DNA of 64,000 nucleotides, taken from Methylomonas fluvii (GTDB lineage Bacteria; Pseudomonadota; Gammaproteobacteria; Methylococcales; Methylomonadaceae). Location: assembly GCF_014850975.1 (NCBI RefSeq), contig NZ_JACXST010000001.1, positions 186,001-250,000 on the forward strand. The letters are read 5' to 3'. Below the pieces are notes generated by a model. The model saw only the letters and a list, made by a program, of their open reading frames with translations, was not told the DNA's origin and did not search any database. The translations under genes were made by a program, and so were the position numbers. Positions within the stretch are counted from its first letter, which is position 1. Each line of letters starts with the position of its first letter. Below are positions 18,973-28,523 of this stretch, one piece after another.

Positions 18973-21168
18973 ATGAGCCAATACCCACTTTTTGCCACCA
19001 CACCTAAGGCGATGGAAGGCATCCTCGCCAACGAAATCAAAGCCCTGGGCGGCCAAAACGTCCGCGAAAAAATGGCCGGCGTGGCTTTTGAAGGTGATTT
19101 GGCCTTGGCTTACCGGGTCTGCCTGTGGTCGCGCACCGCCAATCGGGTGTTTTTGCCGCTGAGCAGTTTCGAGGTCAAATCGCAGCAGGATTTGTACGAC
19201 GGCGTGAAAAAGATCAACTGGTTCGAACACATCAAACCGGACGACAGCCTCGCGGTATCGTTTAGCAGCAAAAACAATCCCGCCATCAACAATACCCATT
19301 TCGGCGCCTTGAAAGTCAAGGATGCCATCGTCGATCAGATGCGTGCCAAGTTCAACAAACGCCCCAATATCGACACGGATCGGCCCAGCATCCGCGTGAA
19401 CGTGTATCTGCACAACGAAACCGCGCAACTGAGCCTGGATTTGTCCGGCGAGAGTTTGCACAAGCGCGGCTACCGCGACATCAACATCGCCGCACCCATA
19501 AAGGAAAACCTGGCGGCAGCGATTTTGCTGCGCGCCGGCTGGCCGAAAATCGCCGAGGAAGGCGGGTCCTTGCTCGATCCGATGTGCGGGTCCGGCACTA
19601 TGCTGCTGGAAGGCGCGATGATCGCCGCCGATTACGCACCCGGTTTGCAGCGTGATTATTTCGGCTTTTTAGGTTGGAAAAAACACGATGCCGCAATTTG
19701 GCAAAGCCTGCTGGACGAAGCCAAGCAACGCCGCGATATTGGCTTAAGCAAAATGCCGGTCATCGTCGGTTTCGATCAAGATCGGCGCACCGTCGTGGCC
19801 GCCTTGCAGCACGTCGAAAATGCCGGCTTAACCGGCAAGATTCATATTGAAAGGCGCGACATTGGCGACGCAACGGCAGCGGAAAGCTGGCCCAAGGGCT
19901 TGATCGCCTGTAATCCGCCCTACGGAGAACGACTGGGCGACGAGGCGGAAACCTCCGAGCTGTATCGGCGCTTTGGCGAGGTATTGAAGCAGCGTTTCGT
20001 CGGCTGGCAGGTGGCGATGATCATCAGCAACCCGGAACTGGGTTTTAGATTGGGCGTGCGTTCGCAAAAGCCAATCACTTTGTTCAACGGCGCGCTGGAG
20101 TGCAAATTGCTGCGCTTTAATATTGAAGAACAAACTTTTTTTGAACCCAAAGCAAAATCCCAGCAAGAACGCATCGAACAAATCAGCCGGCGCACCGAAA
20201 CCGAGCAGCCTGACAATCAAGCAGACATGTTCGCCAACCGCTTACGCAAGAATCTGAAAAAAATCGGCAAATGGGCCAAGCAAAATCAGGTCAGTTGCTA
20301 CCGGCTGTACGATGCCGATTTGCCGGAATATGCGGTGGCAGTGGATGTTTACCAAGGCGCACAAACCTGGGTCAACGTCCAGGAATACGAATCGCCGAAA
20401 ACCATCGATCCCGCCAAGGCCAATCAGCGCCTGGCCGGGGCGATGGTCGAAATCCCCAAGGTGCTGGAGATACCGAAGGAACAAGTGTTTCTGAAAATCC
20501 GCCGCAAACAGAAAAGTACTGATCAATACGAAAAGCAGGGCGAATCCGGCCGTTTTCATGTCGTTGAAGAAGGCGGCTGCAAGTTTTGGGTGAATTTCGA
20601 AGACTATCTGGATACCGGTCTGTTTCTGGACCACCGGCCGATTCGATTGATGATACAAAAACAAGCCAAGGGCAAGCGTTTCTTGAATCTATTTGCCTAC
20701 ACCGGCAGCGCCAGCGTGCATGCTGCAGTCGGTGGCGCAGCATCCAGCCTCACGGTGGACATGTCCAACACTTATCTGGACTGGGCCAAGCGCAATTTTG
20801 ATCTGAACGGCATTCAAGGTGATCACAAACTACTGCGCGCCAATTGCGTGGAATGGCTGGCGGAACAGGCCGGCGCCAAAGACAAACCGCAGTTCGATCT
20901 AATCTTTCTCGACCCGCCAACCTTTTCCAATTCCAAGAAAATGGACGAAGCCTTTGATATTCAGAACGATCATCTGCATTTGCTACGCAGTGCCGTAGCT
21001 TTGTTAGCACCGGAAGGCGTTCTGTACTTTTCCACCAACTTCCGCCGCTTCAAGCTGGATAAGCAAGCCTTGGCGGATTTACAGATAGAAGACATCAGCG
21101 CAAAAACCATTCCGGAGGATTTCGCCCGCGATCAAAAAATTCATTATTGCTGGAGGATTAGCCGATGA
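18973..21168 (+). CDS. rlmKL: Bifunctional 23S rRNA methyltransferase (m2G2445 and m7G2069)
   Basis: 731 residues, two fused SAM methyltransferases that modify 23S rRNA. The N-terminal part (MSQYPLFATTPKAMEGILAN) leads into a THUMP RNA-binding domain (about 45-155), then the RlmL domain with LLDPMCGSGTMLLEGA and the catalytic CNPPYGERLG. A basic linker joins it to the C-terminal RlmK domain with FLNLFAYTGSASVHAAVGGA and LIFLDPPTFSNSKKM. Full length for the gammaproteobacterial fusion form. The stop codon overlaps the acylphosphatase start in ATGA. Confidence 0.96.
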   Translation: MSQYPLFATTPKAMEGILANEIKALGGQNVREKMAGVAFEGDLALAYRVCLWSRTANRVFLPLSSFEVKSQQDLYDGVKKINWFEHIKPDDSLAVSFSSKNNPAINNTHFGALKVKDAIVDQMRAKFNKRPNIDTDRPSIRVNVYLHNETAQLSLDLSGESLHKRGYRDINIAAPIKENLAAAILLRAGWPKIAEEGGSLLDPMCGSGTMLLEGAMIAADYAPGLQRDYFGFLGWKKHDAAIWQSLLDEAKQRRDIGLSKMPVIVGFDQDRRTVVAALQHVENAGLTGKIHIERRDIGDATAAESWPKGLIACNPPYGERLGDEAETSELYRRFGEVLKQRFVGWQVAMIISNPELGFRLGVRSQKPITLFNGALECKLLRFNIEEQTFFEPKAKSQQERIEQISRRTETEQPDNQADMFANRLRKNLKKIGKWAKQNQVSCYRLYDADLPEYAVAVDVYQGAQTWVNVQEYESPKTIDPAKANQRLAGAMVEIPKVLEIPKEQVFLKIRRKQKSTDQYEKQGESGRFHVVEEGGCKFWVNFEDYLDTGLFLDHRPIRLMIQKQAKGKRFLNLFAYTGSASVHAAVGGAASSLTVDMSNTYLDWAKRNFDLNGIQGDHKLLRANCVEWLAEQAGAKDKPQFDLIFLDPPTFSNSKKMDEAFDIQNDHLHLLRSAVALLAPEGVLYFSTNFRRFKLDKQALADLQIEDISAKTIPEDFARDQKIHYCWRISR

Positions 21169-21437
21169 GCGAATGTTTACACATCATCGTCAAGGGGCGG
21201 GTGCAGGGCGTGTATTTTCGCGCCTATACCCAAAAGCAGGCGGTGAAATTGAATGTGAAAGGTTTTGTCAGAAATCTGGCCGACGGCTCGGTGGAAATCG
21301 TCGCCAACGGCCATGCGGAGGACGTGCAAAAACTGGTGGCGTGGTGTCACAAAGGACCGATGTTGGCCAAGGTCTCCGAAGTAATCGTCAATCCACATAA
21401 TTCCAGTGAGCATTTTGAGTTGTTCGAGATTAGGTAG
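21165..21437 (+). CDS. acyP: Acylphosphatase
   Basis: Hydrolyses acyl phosphates such as acetyl phosphate and 1,3-bisphosphoglycerate. The 90-residue protein has the signature KGRVQGVYFRAYTQKQA with its catalytic Arg, and GFVRNLADGSVEIVANG with the catalytic Asn. Standard length. Its ATG overlaps the rlmKL stop by four bases, implying translational coupling. Confidence 0.95.
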   Translation: MSECLHIIVKGRVQGVYFRAYTQKQAVKLNVKGFVRNLADGSVEIVANGHAEDVQKLVAWCHKGPMLAKVSEVIVNPHNSSEHFELFEIR

Positions 21438-21466
21438 GTATTGCCTGATCAATGCGCGTGCGTTCG

Positions 21467-21712
21467 TCAATAGGGAAACAGAACGCTAATATTCCCTGAA
21501 AGCGCAAACACACAGACGGCGCTGGCAATGGCGGCCAATATGTAACCGCAGACGCGGACTTTTAGCCATAATCCGACTGAAAACAAAACCAGCACCAACA
21601 AGGCCAGAGATAAGGCTAGCCAAAAATTGATCTGCACAAAATATATCAACCACTGAGCAGCGATATAAATCGCAATGGCTGCTCCCGCTAGGAGTAGTAA
21701 AAGTTCGTACAT
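21467..21712 (-). CDS. Small hydrophobic membrane protein, function unknown
   Basis: 81 residues, nearly all hydrophobic: three candidate spans (LLLLLAGAAIAIYIAAQWLI, NFWLALSLALLVLVLFSVGL, GYILAAIASAVCVFALSG). No conserved motif recognised. It is convergent with acyP, 29 bases away, and divergent from hemC. Coding status rests on length, a membrane-protein pattern and an ATG start; there is no homology I can name. Confidence 0.5.
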   Translation of the reverse strand: MYELLLLLAGAAIAIYIAAQWLIYFVQINFWLALSLALLVLVLFSVGLWLKVRVCGYILAAIASAVCVFALSGNISVLFPY

Positions 21713-21932
21713 ATTCCAATGGACGCGAATTTAAAATTCGTCTGATTGTTGAAATTAGAGAACTTTAACCAAGAACAACGTTTGAAGCCAATTCTCTCGC
21801 CCCATTCCCGCCGTCTCTGCAACGCTTATAACTTCTACCCACCTTCCCCGCCAAATCGGATTACAATAGACAACATTTATTCTCAACAAAGGGCGCAGCT
21901 TAGACGCCCGCCAGCAATCGGCAGGAGCAATT

Positions 21933-22859
21933 TTGGCAGACAGAATTATTCGCATCGCTACCCGGCAAAGCCCGCTGGCCTTGTGGCAGGCCGAGCATGT
22001 CGCGGCACGGCTGCAACAGGCATTTCCCGGCTTACAAACCGAACTGGTAAAAATGGTCACCCGCGGCGACAAAATTCTCGACGCGCCATTGGCCAAAGTC
22101 GGCGGCAAGGGTTTGTTTGTCAAGGAACTGGAACAAGGCATGCTGGAAGGCACAGCCGACATCGCGGTGCATTCCATGAAAGACGTGCCAGTGGAGTTTC
22201 CAGAAGGCCTGCACCTGGCGGTAATTCTGGATAGAGAAGATCCGACCGACGCGTTTGTTTCCAATCACTATCGCAGCCTGGCCGAATTGCCCGCTAACGC
22301 GCGCATTGGCACCTCCAGCTTACGCCGCCAATGCCAAATCAAGGAAAAATTCCCGAATGCGGAAATCCTGAGTTTGCGCGGCAACGTCAACACCCGGCTG
22401 GCTAAGTTAGATGCTGGCGAATACGATGCCATTATTTTGGCGTCGGCCGGTTTGAAACGTCTGGGAATGGGCGAACGTATCACCGCCCAATTGCAGCCGG
22501 CAGAAAGCTTGCCGGCGATGGGTCAAGGCGCTATCGGTATCGAATGCCGGATCGACGACGTCGAGATTCACGAGTATTTAAAGGTGTTGCACGACGAGGA
22601 CACCAGCATTCGAGTTGGCGCCGAGAGAGCGATGAACGCCCGACTCAACGGCGGCTGCCAAGTACCGATTGCCGGTTTTGCCGAAATCAAAGGCGAGCGT
22701 TTATTGCTGCGCGGCCTGGTCGGCAGCCCCAACGGCACTTTGTTATATAGAGCCGAGGCGGAAAGCAGCCTCAGCGACTTCGAAGCGTTGGGCAAAACCG
22801 TGGCCGAGGATTTATTAGCGCAAGGCGCGGATCGGATATTGCGCGAGCTATACCAGTGA
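21933..22859 (+). CDS. hemC: Porphobilinogen deaminase (hydroxymethylbilane synthase)
   Basis: Joins four porphobilinogens into hydroxymethylbilane in heme synthesis. 308 residues, with [17 protein letters not shown], the active-site Asp loop [26 protein letters not shown], and the dipyrromethane cofactor Cys at residue 242 in [13 protein letters not shown]. The start is a TTG at 21933 with AGGAG five bases upstream; no better ATG precedes the conserved N-terminus. First gene of a hemC-hemD-hemX-hemY operon with overlapping junctions. Confidence 0.96.
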   Translation: MADRIIRIATRQSPLALWQAEHVAARLQQAFPGLQTELVKMVTRGDKILDAPLAKVGGKGLFVKELEQGMLEGTADIAVHSMKDVPVEFPEGLHLAVILDREDPTDAFVSNHYRSLAELPANARIGTSSLRRQCQIKEKFPNAEILSLRGNVNTRLAKLDAGEYDAIILASAGLKRLGMGERITAQLQPAESLPAMGQGAIGIECRIDDVEIHEYLKVLHDEDTSIRVGAERAMNARLNGGCQVPIAGFAEIKGERLLLRGLVGSPNGTLLYRAEAESSLSDFEALGKTVAEDLLAQGADRILRELYQ

Positions 22860-23638
22860 ACTCAGCTTTAATCGGCGCGCGGATCTTGGTGACACGACCC
22901 GCGGCGCAGGCTGAAAATCTGTGCCATTTGATAGAACAACACGGCGGTGTGCCGATACGCTTTCCGACCCTGGAAATCGTCGAAACCCCGCCCGATCCGC
23001 AGTTGTTAAGCCAAGCCGCCGCCAGCGACTGGCTGATTTTTACCAGTACCAACGCTGTGGATTTTGCTATCAAGGCGTTCGGTGGCAAAATGCCGGCCTT
23101 GCGTAAATTCAAAATCGCGGCTGTCGGTGCCGCGACCGCCAACGCCTTGCAGCAAGCGGAATGGCCGGTGGATTGCGTGCCGGCCAGCGAATTCAACAGT
23201 GAAGGCTTGTTGGCTGAACCTGAATTGCAAGCTGTAGCCGGCACGCGCTGCGTCATTGTGCGTGGCGTCGGCGGCCGGGAGAAACTGGCGGAGAGCTTGC
23301 GCAGCCGCGGCGCGGAAGCGAGTTATCTGGAAGTGTATAGCCGCCGGCAGCCGATGGCGGACAGCGCGGACTTGCGGAGAGACATAGCCCAAGGGCGGCT
23401 GGATGTAGTGACGATCACCAGCGTCGAAGCTTTACAAAACTTGTTGGCGATGCTGGATGACGAGTCGATAGTATGGTTGAAATCGATACTTTTAGTCGTC
23501 GTGAGCAAGCGGATAGGCCAAGCGGCCGAAGATTTCGGATTTAAACAGATTGCAGTGAGCGCACAGCCCACGGATGCAGCGATTTTAGAGACCTTGACGA
23601 CGTTATTGAACGGGGAAAACAGTGGCCGAAGTAATTGA
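22856..23638 (+). CDS. hemD: Uroporphyrinogen-III synthase
   Basis: Cyclises and flips ring D of hydroxymethylbilane to give uroporphyrinogen III. 260 residues with [20 protein letters not shown], the [15 protein letters not shown] segment, [20 protein letters not shown] and [11 protein letters not shown], which together define this poorly conserved family. The start is GTG at 22856, overlapping the hemC stop in GTGA. It continues the heme operon; hemX starts inside its last 17 bases. Confidence 0.94.
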   Translation: MNSALIGARILVTRPAAQAENLCHLIEQHGGVPIRFPTLEIVETPPDPQLLSQAAASDWLIFTSTNAVDFAIKAFGGKMPALRKFKIAAVGAATANALQQAEWPVDCVPASEFNSEGLLAEPELQAVAGTRCVIVRGVGGREKLAESLRSRGAEASYLEVYSRRQPMADSADLRRDIAQGRLDVVTITSVEALQNLLAMLDDESIVWLKSILLVVVSKRIGQAAEDFGFKQIAVSAQPTDAAILETLTTLLNGENSGRSN

Positions 23639-24788
23639 AGAACAACAAGAAAATCCAGCTCCGGTAGTGGTGGTTAAAAAGTCTCACGCCGGATTGTGGA
23701 TAGGCATCACCTCTATCGTATTGGTGATTGCTTTGGCGGGTGCGGGTTTTTTCTTTTTCCAGCAATTGCGCTTCAGTCAAGATACCGAAAACAATCAGGA
23801 TAACCTGAAGATACTTGAACTGGACAAAGAACTTAACGGCCTGCGCGAACAGCTAAATGGCGTGCAAACGCAAATCGCCAATGTCAACGCGGAGATGACC
23901 GGCAAAGACAATCATTTCAACGAAACCTTGGCCGATTTTTCCAAACTGCATGAAGAACGCCTGGGCACTGCGCGCAAAGAGCTGGAAGCCTCAATTGTGG
24001 CCTTGCAACGGCAGTTGGGTAAAACCCGTGGCGACTGGCTACTGGCCGATGCCGAATATCTGTTGACCGTTGCCAATCAGCGTTTGCATTTGGTCGGTGA
24101 CGTCACCACCACCCGCGAAGCGCTGGAAGCTGCCGATCAACGGCTCAGAGAAAGCGGTGACGCGGCGGTATTTAAAGTCCGTGAGCAAATCGCCAAGGAA
24201 ATTGCTTTGTTAAACGGCGCCACCGTGCCGGACATCGTCGGTATCTATTCCGGCATCCAGCATTTACAAGACGCGGTGGAAAATTTATCGGTGTTTCTGC
24301 CGCATGCCGGCAAGCAGCCGGAAAAACCCGAACCCAATAGCGACCTATCCGAACACGGCCATGAAATCTTGAATACGGTCGCCAAGCAGCTGGAAGGCTA
24401 CGTGGTGCTGCGCCACACCGAACAACCGGTCAACGCCATCCTGACCCCGGAAGAAGCGCACTTTATCAAGCAGCAGCTGAAGGTCCGGCTGGAGATGATC
24501 GAAATTGCGCTGGTGCAACAAAACGATACCTTGTTTGCCAGCAGCATCGCCGACGCCAAACAATGGCTGAAGAAAAATTTCGCGGAAAATCAGCAAACCG
24601 ATAACTTCTTGGCTGAACTGGACAAACTGGCGAGCGTGCAAATCCGCAGCCAATATCCGGATGTCAGTGGCTCGTTGAAGCTGCTGAAAGACATCAGTAA
24701 ATTGCGTATCGAATCCGATAAAGCCGTGCTGAATAATCCGCCAGAGGAAGCCGCCACACCGGCAAATCCCACTGCCGGTCAGCAATAA
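23622..24788 (+). CDS. hemX: HemX-family membrane protein
   Basis: 388 residues. A short cytoplasmic tail, one transmembrane span (LWIGITSIVLVIALAGAGFF, about residues 26-45), a coiled coil (about 60-130) and a long helical domain (GDWLLADAEYLLTVANQRLH is characteristic). Often annotated uroporphyrinogen-III C-methyltransferase, but this family lacks SAM-methyltransferase motifs; the role in heme synthesis is not settled. The start is GTG at 23622, inside hemD by 17 bases. Position between hemD and hemY matches E. coli and Pseudomonas. Confidence 0.93.
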   Translation: MAEVIEEQQENPAPVVVVKKSHAGLWIGITSIVLVIALAGAGFFFFQQLRFSQDTENNQDNLKILELDKELNGLREQLNGVQTQIANVNAEMTGKDNHFNETLADFSKLHEERLGTARKELEASIVALQRQLGKTRGDWLLADAEYLLTVANQRLHLVGDVTTTREALEAADQRLRESGDAAVFKVREQIAKEIALLNGATVPDIVGIYSGIQHLQDAVENLSVFLPHAGKQPEKPEPNSDLSEHGHEILNTVAKQLEGYVVLRHTEQPVNAILTPEEAHFIKQQLKVRLEMIEIALVQQNDTLFASSIADAKQWLKKNFAENQQTDNFLAELDKLASVQIRSQYPDVSGSLKLLKDISKLRIESDKAVLNNPPEEAATPANPTAGQQ

Positions 24789-24800
24789 GCGAGTGGCATT

Positions 24801-26036
24801 ATGAAAAATCTCATGTACTTTCTCGGGTCCTTGCTTTGTGCGGTTTTGGTGGCGTTTTTGCTGCACAGCTGGCTGGTCAAACAAAACGATCCCGGTTATG
24901 TGTTAATCGGTTTCGGCCACTGGTCTTTAGAAACCTCTTTGACCGTATTTGCGGTTGCGCAAGTGATCGGCTTTTTCGTTCTCTACAATTTTTTCCGCTT
25001 GATGGGCGTGTTGATTCGCATGCCCAACCAATTTGCCAAGCGCCGCCGCAATATCCGTTTTAATCGCTCGCAGGAAGCCCTGGTTGCCGGCTTATTCGAT
25101 GCGGCAGACGGTAATTGGGAGCGCGCGGAGAAAGTGCTGATCAAGCATGCCGCGCATAGCGGTGCCCCGTTACTACATTATTTGACTGCCGCCAGAGCCG
25201 CACAATCGCGCGGTGCGCTAGACAAGCGTGACGAATATCTGCAAAAAGCCAGCGAACAATCCTCGGATACCAATATGACCGTCGGCTTGACCCAAGCCGA
25301 ATTGCATCTGTCTGAAAAGCAATTCGAACAAGCCTTGGAAACCTTGGGTAAATTGCACTCAATCAATCCCGGCCATGCGCGGGTTTTGAAAATGATGCAT
25401 CAGGCTTATCAACATTTGGGTGACTGGGAGGGTTTGAGCAAAATACTGCCTTCGCTGCAACAACATAAGGTGTTGATGGAAACCGAGGTTAAATTACTGG
25501 AAACGGAAACCTACAGCCGCCTGCTAAAGCAAACCATTGCGCAGGGTGACCGCCAAGCGATCCAAACCTGCTGGGAAGGCATCCCCGATCACATTAAAGC
25601 GCTGCCGGGTATCGCCAATATCTATTTTGCGGCGATGATTGCCGCCGGGGTCGGCGCCAGCGTCGAATCGGCGATGCTTAAGCAATTGGGCCGGCATTGG
25701 GACGACACCTTGCTGGTGTTGGTTTCGAATATTGAAGCCGAAGACAAAGCCAAACAATTGCAGTCGGTCGAACAATGGCTGGCGGTTTACCCCAGCAATG
25801 CAGTGTTGTTAAGAGTGCTGGGCAAGCTGGCTTTGAAAGCCGAGCAAATGGAAAAAGCCGAACAATATTTGTTGAAAAGCCTGAATACCGAAGCATCGGT
25901 GGCGACCTATCAATTACTGGGCGAATTATTGTTTAGCAAAGGCGACAAGGACCAAGCCTGCGATTACTTCAAACGCGGCATGGAGTTAGCATCAGCCGAG
26001 CTGATTAGCGGTGTGGAATCGATTCGCGCAGCTTAA
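24801..26036 (+). CDS. hemY: HemY-family TPR membrane protein
   Basis: 411 residues: two N-terminal transmembrane spans (MYFLGSLLCAVLVAFLLHSW and SLTVFAVAQVIGFFVLYNFF), then a basic segment and a cytoplasmic array of TPR-like helices (AEKVLIKHAAHSGAPLLHYL, ALETLGKLHSINPGHARVLK, KAEQYLLKSLNTEASVATYQ). This is the gammaproteobacterial HemY, unrelated to the protoporphyrinogen oxidase of the same symbol. It closes the hem operon, 12 bases after hemX. Its exact biochemical task is unknown; it is thought to organise late heme synthesis at the membrane. Confidence 0.94.
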   Translation: MKNLMYFLGSLLCAVLVAFLLHSWLVKQNDPGYVLIGFGHWSLETSLTVFAVAQVIGFFVLYNFFRLMGVLIRMPNQFAKRRRNIRFNRSQEALVAGLFDAADGNWERAEKVLIKHAAHSGAPLLHYLTAARAAQSRGALDKRDEYLQKASEQSSDTNMTVGLTQAELHLSEKQFEQALETLGKLHSINPGHARVLKMMHQAYQHLGDWEGLSKILPSLQQHKVLMETEVKLLETETYSRLLKQTIAQGDRQAIQTCWEGIPDHIKALPGIANIYFAAMIAAGVGASVESAMLKQLGRHWDDTLLVLVSNIEAEDKAKQLQSVEQWLAVYPSNAVLLRVLGKLALKAEQMEKAEQYLLKSLNTEASVATYQLLGELLFSKGDKDQACDYFKRGMELASAELISGVESIRAA

Positions 26037-26056
26037 CAACTTAAAAAAACCCGCAA

Positions 26057-27139
26057 TCAGTTCAAATCCTGAATAACCTCGGCGTCGGCATATTCGCTTT
26101 TGATAATCAAAATTTCCGGCAAATTCTTTTTTAACAGCGGCGCTAATTTAGGATCGAAATGTTTGCCGGATTCCGAGGCGATATAAGCCAACGTTTCTTC
26201 CACTGACCAGGCCGGCTTATACGGACGTTGCGACGTCAGCGCGTCGAACACGTCGGCTAGCGCGCAAATCCTGCCGGCGATAGATATATCTTCTTCTCTC
26301 AAGCCATTCGGGTAGCCGGTGCCATCCCACTTTTCATGGTGATGTTGCGCAATGGTGCGCGCAGCGCGCATCAACTCGGTCGGCGAGCCGGATAAGATAT
26401 TGGCGCCCATTTGCACATGAGTTTGCATGATCCGCCATTCTTCAGGATCCAGCTTACCGGTTTTTAACAGAATCCGGTCCGGAATACCGATTTTGCCTAT
26501 ATCGTGCATCGGCGCCGCATTCAGAATAATTTCCGCTTCCTGCTCAGTTAAACCATACGCCAAAGCCAACAACTGCGCATATTTACTCATGCGAATAATA
26601 TGGTTGCCGGTTTCGTTATCCCGATATTCGGCGGCCAACCCCAGCCTGCGTATCACTTCCTGACGAGTTCGATACAATTCGTCGGTTCTGGATTTAACCT
26701 GTTGTTCAAGAAGGCGGTTTTGATCGCGGACCTGATTATGCATCAAGCGCACTTCCAGCAGATTGTGGATGCGGGTAATGGCTTCCAGTTGATCGAAGGG
26801 CTTGGTCAAAAAATCCTTGGCGCCCAAACTCAACGCTCTCAGGCGGGTCTCCATGTCCGGTTGCGCACTCAGCACCAACACGGGCAAATAGTCATCCCTA
26901 AAGCGCTGTTGCAGCTGCTCCATGACATCGAAACCGCTTAAATGCGGCATGCGGATGTCTAATAAAAAGGCATCGAAACGCGTGGTATCGCACAGAGAAG
27001 TTACTTCGCGAGAATCGCAGGTCGATTGAATATTCCGATAACCCTGGCGCTGCAAAATTTTTTCCAACAATTTGACGTTAGCGGGTTCGTCGTCGACGAT
27101 GAGAATGGCGGCTTGCAGAATATGCTGTTTTAAGTCCAC
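26057..27139 (-). CDS. Response regulator with HD-GYP cyclic-di-GMP phosphodiesterase output
   Basis: 360 residues. The receiver domain (about 10-130) has the acidic pair in ILIVDDEP, phospho-Asp in AFLLDIRMPHLSGFD and Lys in FLTKPFD. After a helical linker comes an HD-GYP domain with NETGNHIIRMSKY, AAPMHDIGKIGIPD, and the HHHEKWDGTGYPNGL segment that gives the class its name. All metal ligands expected for an active phosphodiesterase are visible. Start is GTG at 27139 with a weak ribosome site. It is one of two output-type response regulators in tandem on this strand; no kinase adjoins. Confidence 0.93.
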   Translation of the reverse strand: MDLKQHILQAAILIVDDEPANVKLLEKILQRQGYRNIQSTCDSREVTSLCDTTRFDAFLLDIRMPHLSGFDVMEQLQQRFRDDYLPVLVLSAQPDMETRLRALSLGAKDFLTKPFDQLEAITRIHNLLEVRLMHNQVRDQNRLLEQQVKSRTDELYRTRQEVIRRLGLAAEYRDNETGNHIIRMSKYAQLLALAYGLTEQEAEIILNAAPMHDIGKIGIPDRILLKTGKLDPEEWRIMQTHVQMGANILSGSPTELMRAARTIAQHHHEKWDGTGYPNGLREEDISIAGRICALADVFDALTSQRPYKPAWSVEETLAYIASESGKHFDPKLAPLLKKNLPEILIIKSEYADAEVIQDLN

Positions 27140-27188
27140 GTTGCTGTTTTCAAAGAATCATGAAGTGGGGAGCGAAAACCTAGCGGTC

Positions 27189-27205
27189 CGGCTCGTGCCG
27201 AGCCG
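27189..27205. terminator. Hairpin CGGCTCG-TGC-CGAGCCG
   Basis: Seven-base perfect arms between the two response-regulator genes, on the 3' side of the PP2C gene's stop (27347) by about 140 bases. It may attenuate readthrough; no T-run follows. Confidence 0.3.
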
Positions 27206-27346
27206 TCCCTGCTGAGTGGGTTATCCGCGAGATTCTGAGTATAGACAAATTAGTTGAGTCTGCTTTTTACAGCATGACGCCAACATTCAATCTAACAGCC
27301 AAAAAGATTCCAGAAATACAAGCCAGCCGGCCCAAGATCGAAATAT

Positions 27347-28483
27347 TCAGCGACAGCGAATGGCCATACAGGAAATATCGTCTTGCGCTTCCCGGTTCAG
27401 CATATGCGCTTCCAAGGCTTGTTGTATTGCCGCTACTTCAGCACCGGGCGGCGCCGTTCTGAGAATTTGCAGCACACGCTCTTGGCCGAATAAATCGCCG
27501 TCAGGATCCTGGGCATCGGTCAAGCCATCAGAATACATAAATAACTCGCAAGCCTCCCGCCAATGCCAGATTTCGCAAGTATCGTCGAATTGCCGGTTGT
27601 CGAGAACGCCGGCAGAGGGGTGTGAGGAACGAAAGGTGTGAGCCGGATTGCCTTCGCCATCCAGCACATAAACATCGGGTAAGCCGCCATTCCACAATTC
27701 CACCGACTTTTTTTCACCATCTATCATGCCCAATACCAAAGCCACGAATCGGCCCGTCGGCATCTGACTGTGCACCAGGCGATTGATCTCGCGGACGATA
27801 ATGGGGACGGCCAAGCCCTTTTTAGTCATCGCCTGAAATGCCTGATTGACAATAACCGTCGGTAACGCTGCCGCCAAGCCATGGCCGGTCGAATCGGCAA
27901 GCATAAAGTAAATTTGTTGCTTGCTGACGCGTCTGGCGCAAATCAAATCGCCGCTAAAAAGTTTGGCCGGCAATAACCAAAACTGCAAATGATCGTCTTT
28001 CAGATCGCTCTGTTTAATTAACCTTTCAAAAATACTCTGTAAAAATTGCTGCTCCGCTTCATTTTCGTCGCGATAGGCTTTAAGTAGCTGGGTATCGGCA
28101 ATAATCAGGTTTTGCATATCGATCACGCGTTGTACCGAACCTAATTTAGCGGCAAGAATGGCCCGATTGAACGGTTTTTGCAGATAATCGTCAGCACCGG
28201 CTTGCAGCCCATCCAGGACATTTTGGTCATCGGCTAGCGCGCTGAGCACAAAAATCGGCACCCACTTGTCCTGGGTCAGTTGTCTAATCGCTTTGATAGC
28301 CTCCAGCCCATCCATGACCGGCATCATAATATCCATCAGAATTAGGTCGGGATTTACGCTGGCCAGTGATTTAACCGCCTGCTCCCCATTTTCGACCAGA
28401 ATGACTTCATGCTGCATCTTGCTCAGTAATTTATCGAGCAATAGCCTGTTTTCGTAGAAATCGTCGACAACCAATATTTTCAT
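27347..28483 (-). CDS. Response regulator with PP2C/SpoIIE phosphatase output
   Basis: 378 residues. The receiver domain starts MKILVVDDFYENRLLL, has its phospho-Asp in LILMDIMMPVMDGLEA and Lys in YLQKPFNRA. A short coiled linker leads to a SpoIIE-type serine phosphatase domain: LFSGDLICARRVS, LADSTGHGLAAALPTV, ELFMYSDGLTDAQDPDG and EAQDDISCMAI carry the metal-binding Asp residues. Such proteins usually dephosphorylate an anti-sigma-factor antagonist, but no partner is in the window. I chose the ATG at 28483 over upstream in-frame starts because the receiver begins there. ubiD lies 40 bases upstream on the same strand. Confidence 0.92.
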   Translation of the reverse strand: MKILVVDDFYENRLLLDKLLSKMQHEVILVENGEQAVKSLASVNPDLILMDIMMPVMDGLEAIKAIRQLTQDKWVPIFVLSALADDQNVLDGLQAGADDYLQKPFNRAILAAKLGSVQRVIDMQNLIIADTQLLKAYRDENEAEQQFLQSIFERLIKQSDLKDDHLQFWLLPAKLFSGDLICARRVSKQQIYFMLADSTGHGLAAALPTVIVNQAFQAMTKKGLAVPIIVREINRLVHSQMPTGRFVALVLGMIDGEKKSVELWNGGLPDVYVLDGEGNPAHTFRSSHPSAGVLDNRQFDDTCEIWHWREACELFMYSDGLTDAQDPDGDLFGQERVLQILRTAPPGAEVAAIQQALEAHMLNREAQDDISCMAIRCR

Positions 28484-28523
28484 TAGGATTTGTACCGTTA
28501 TACAAGCGAATCGGCAGTCTACC

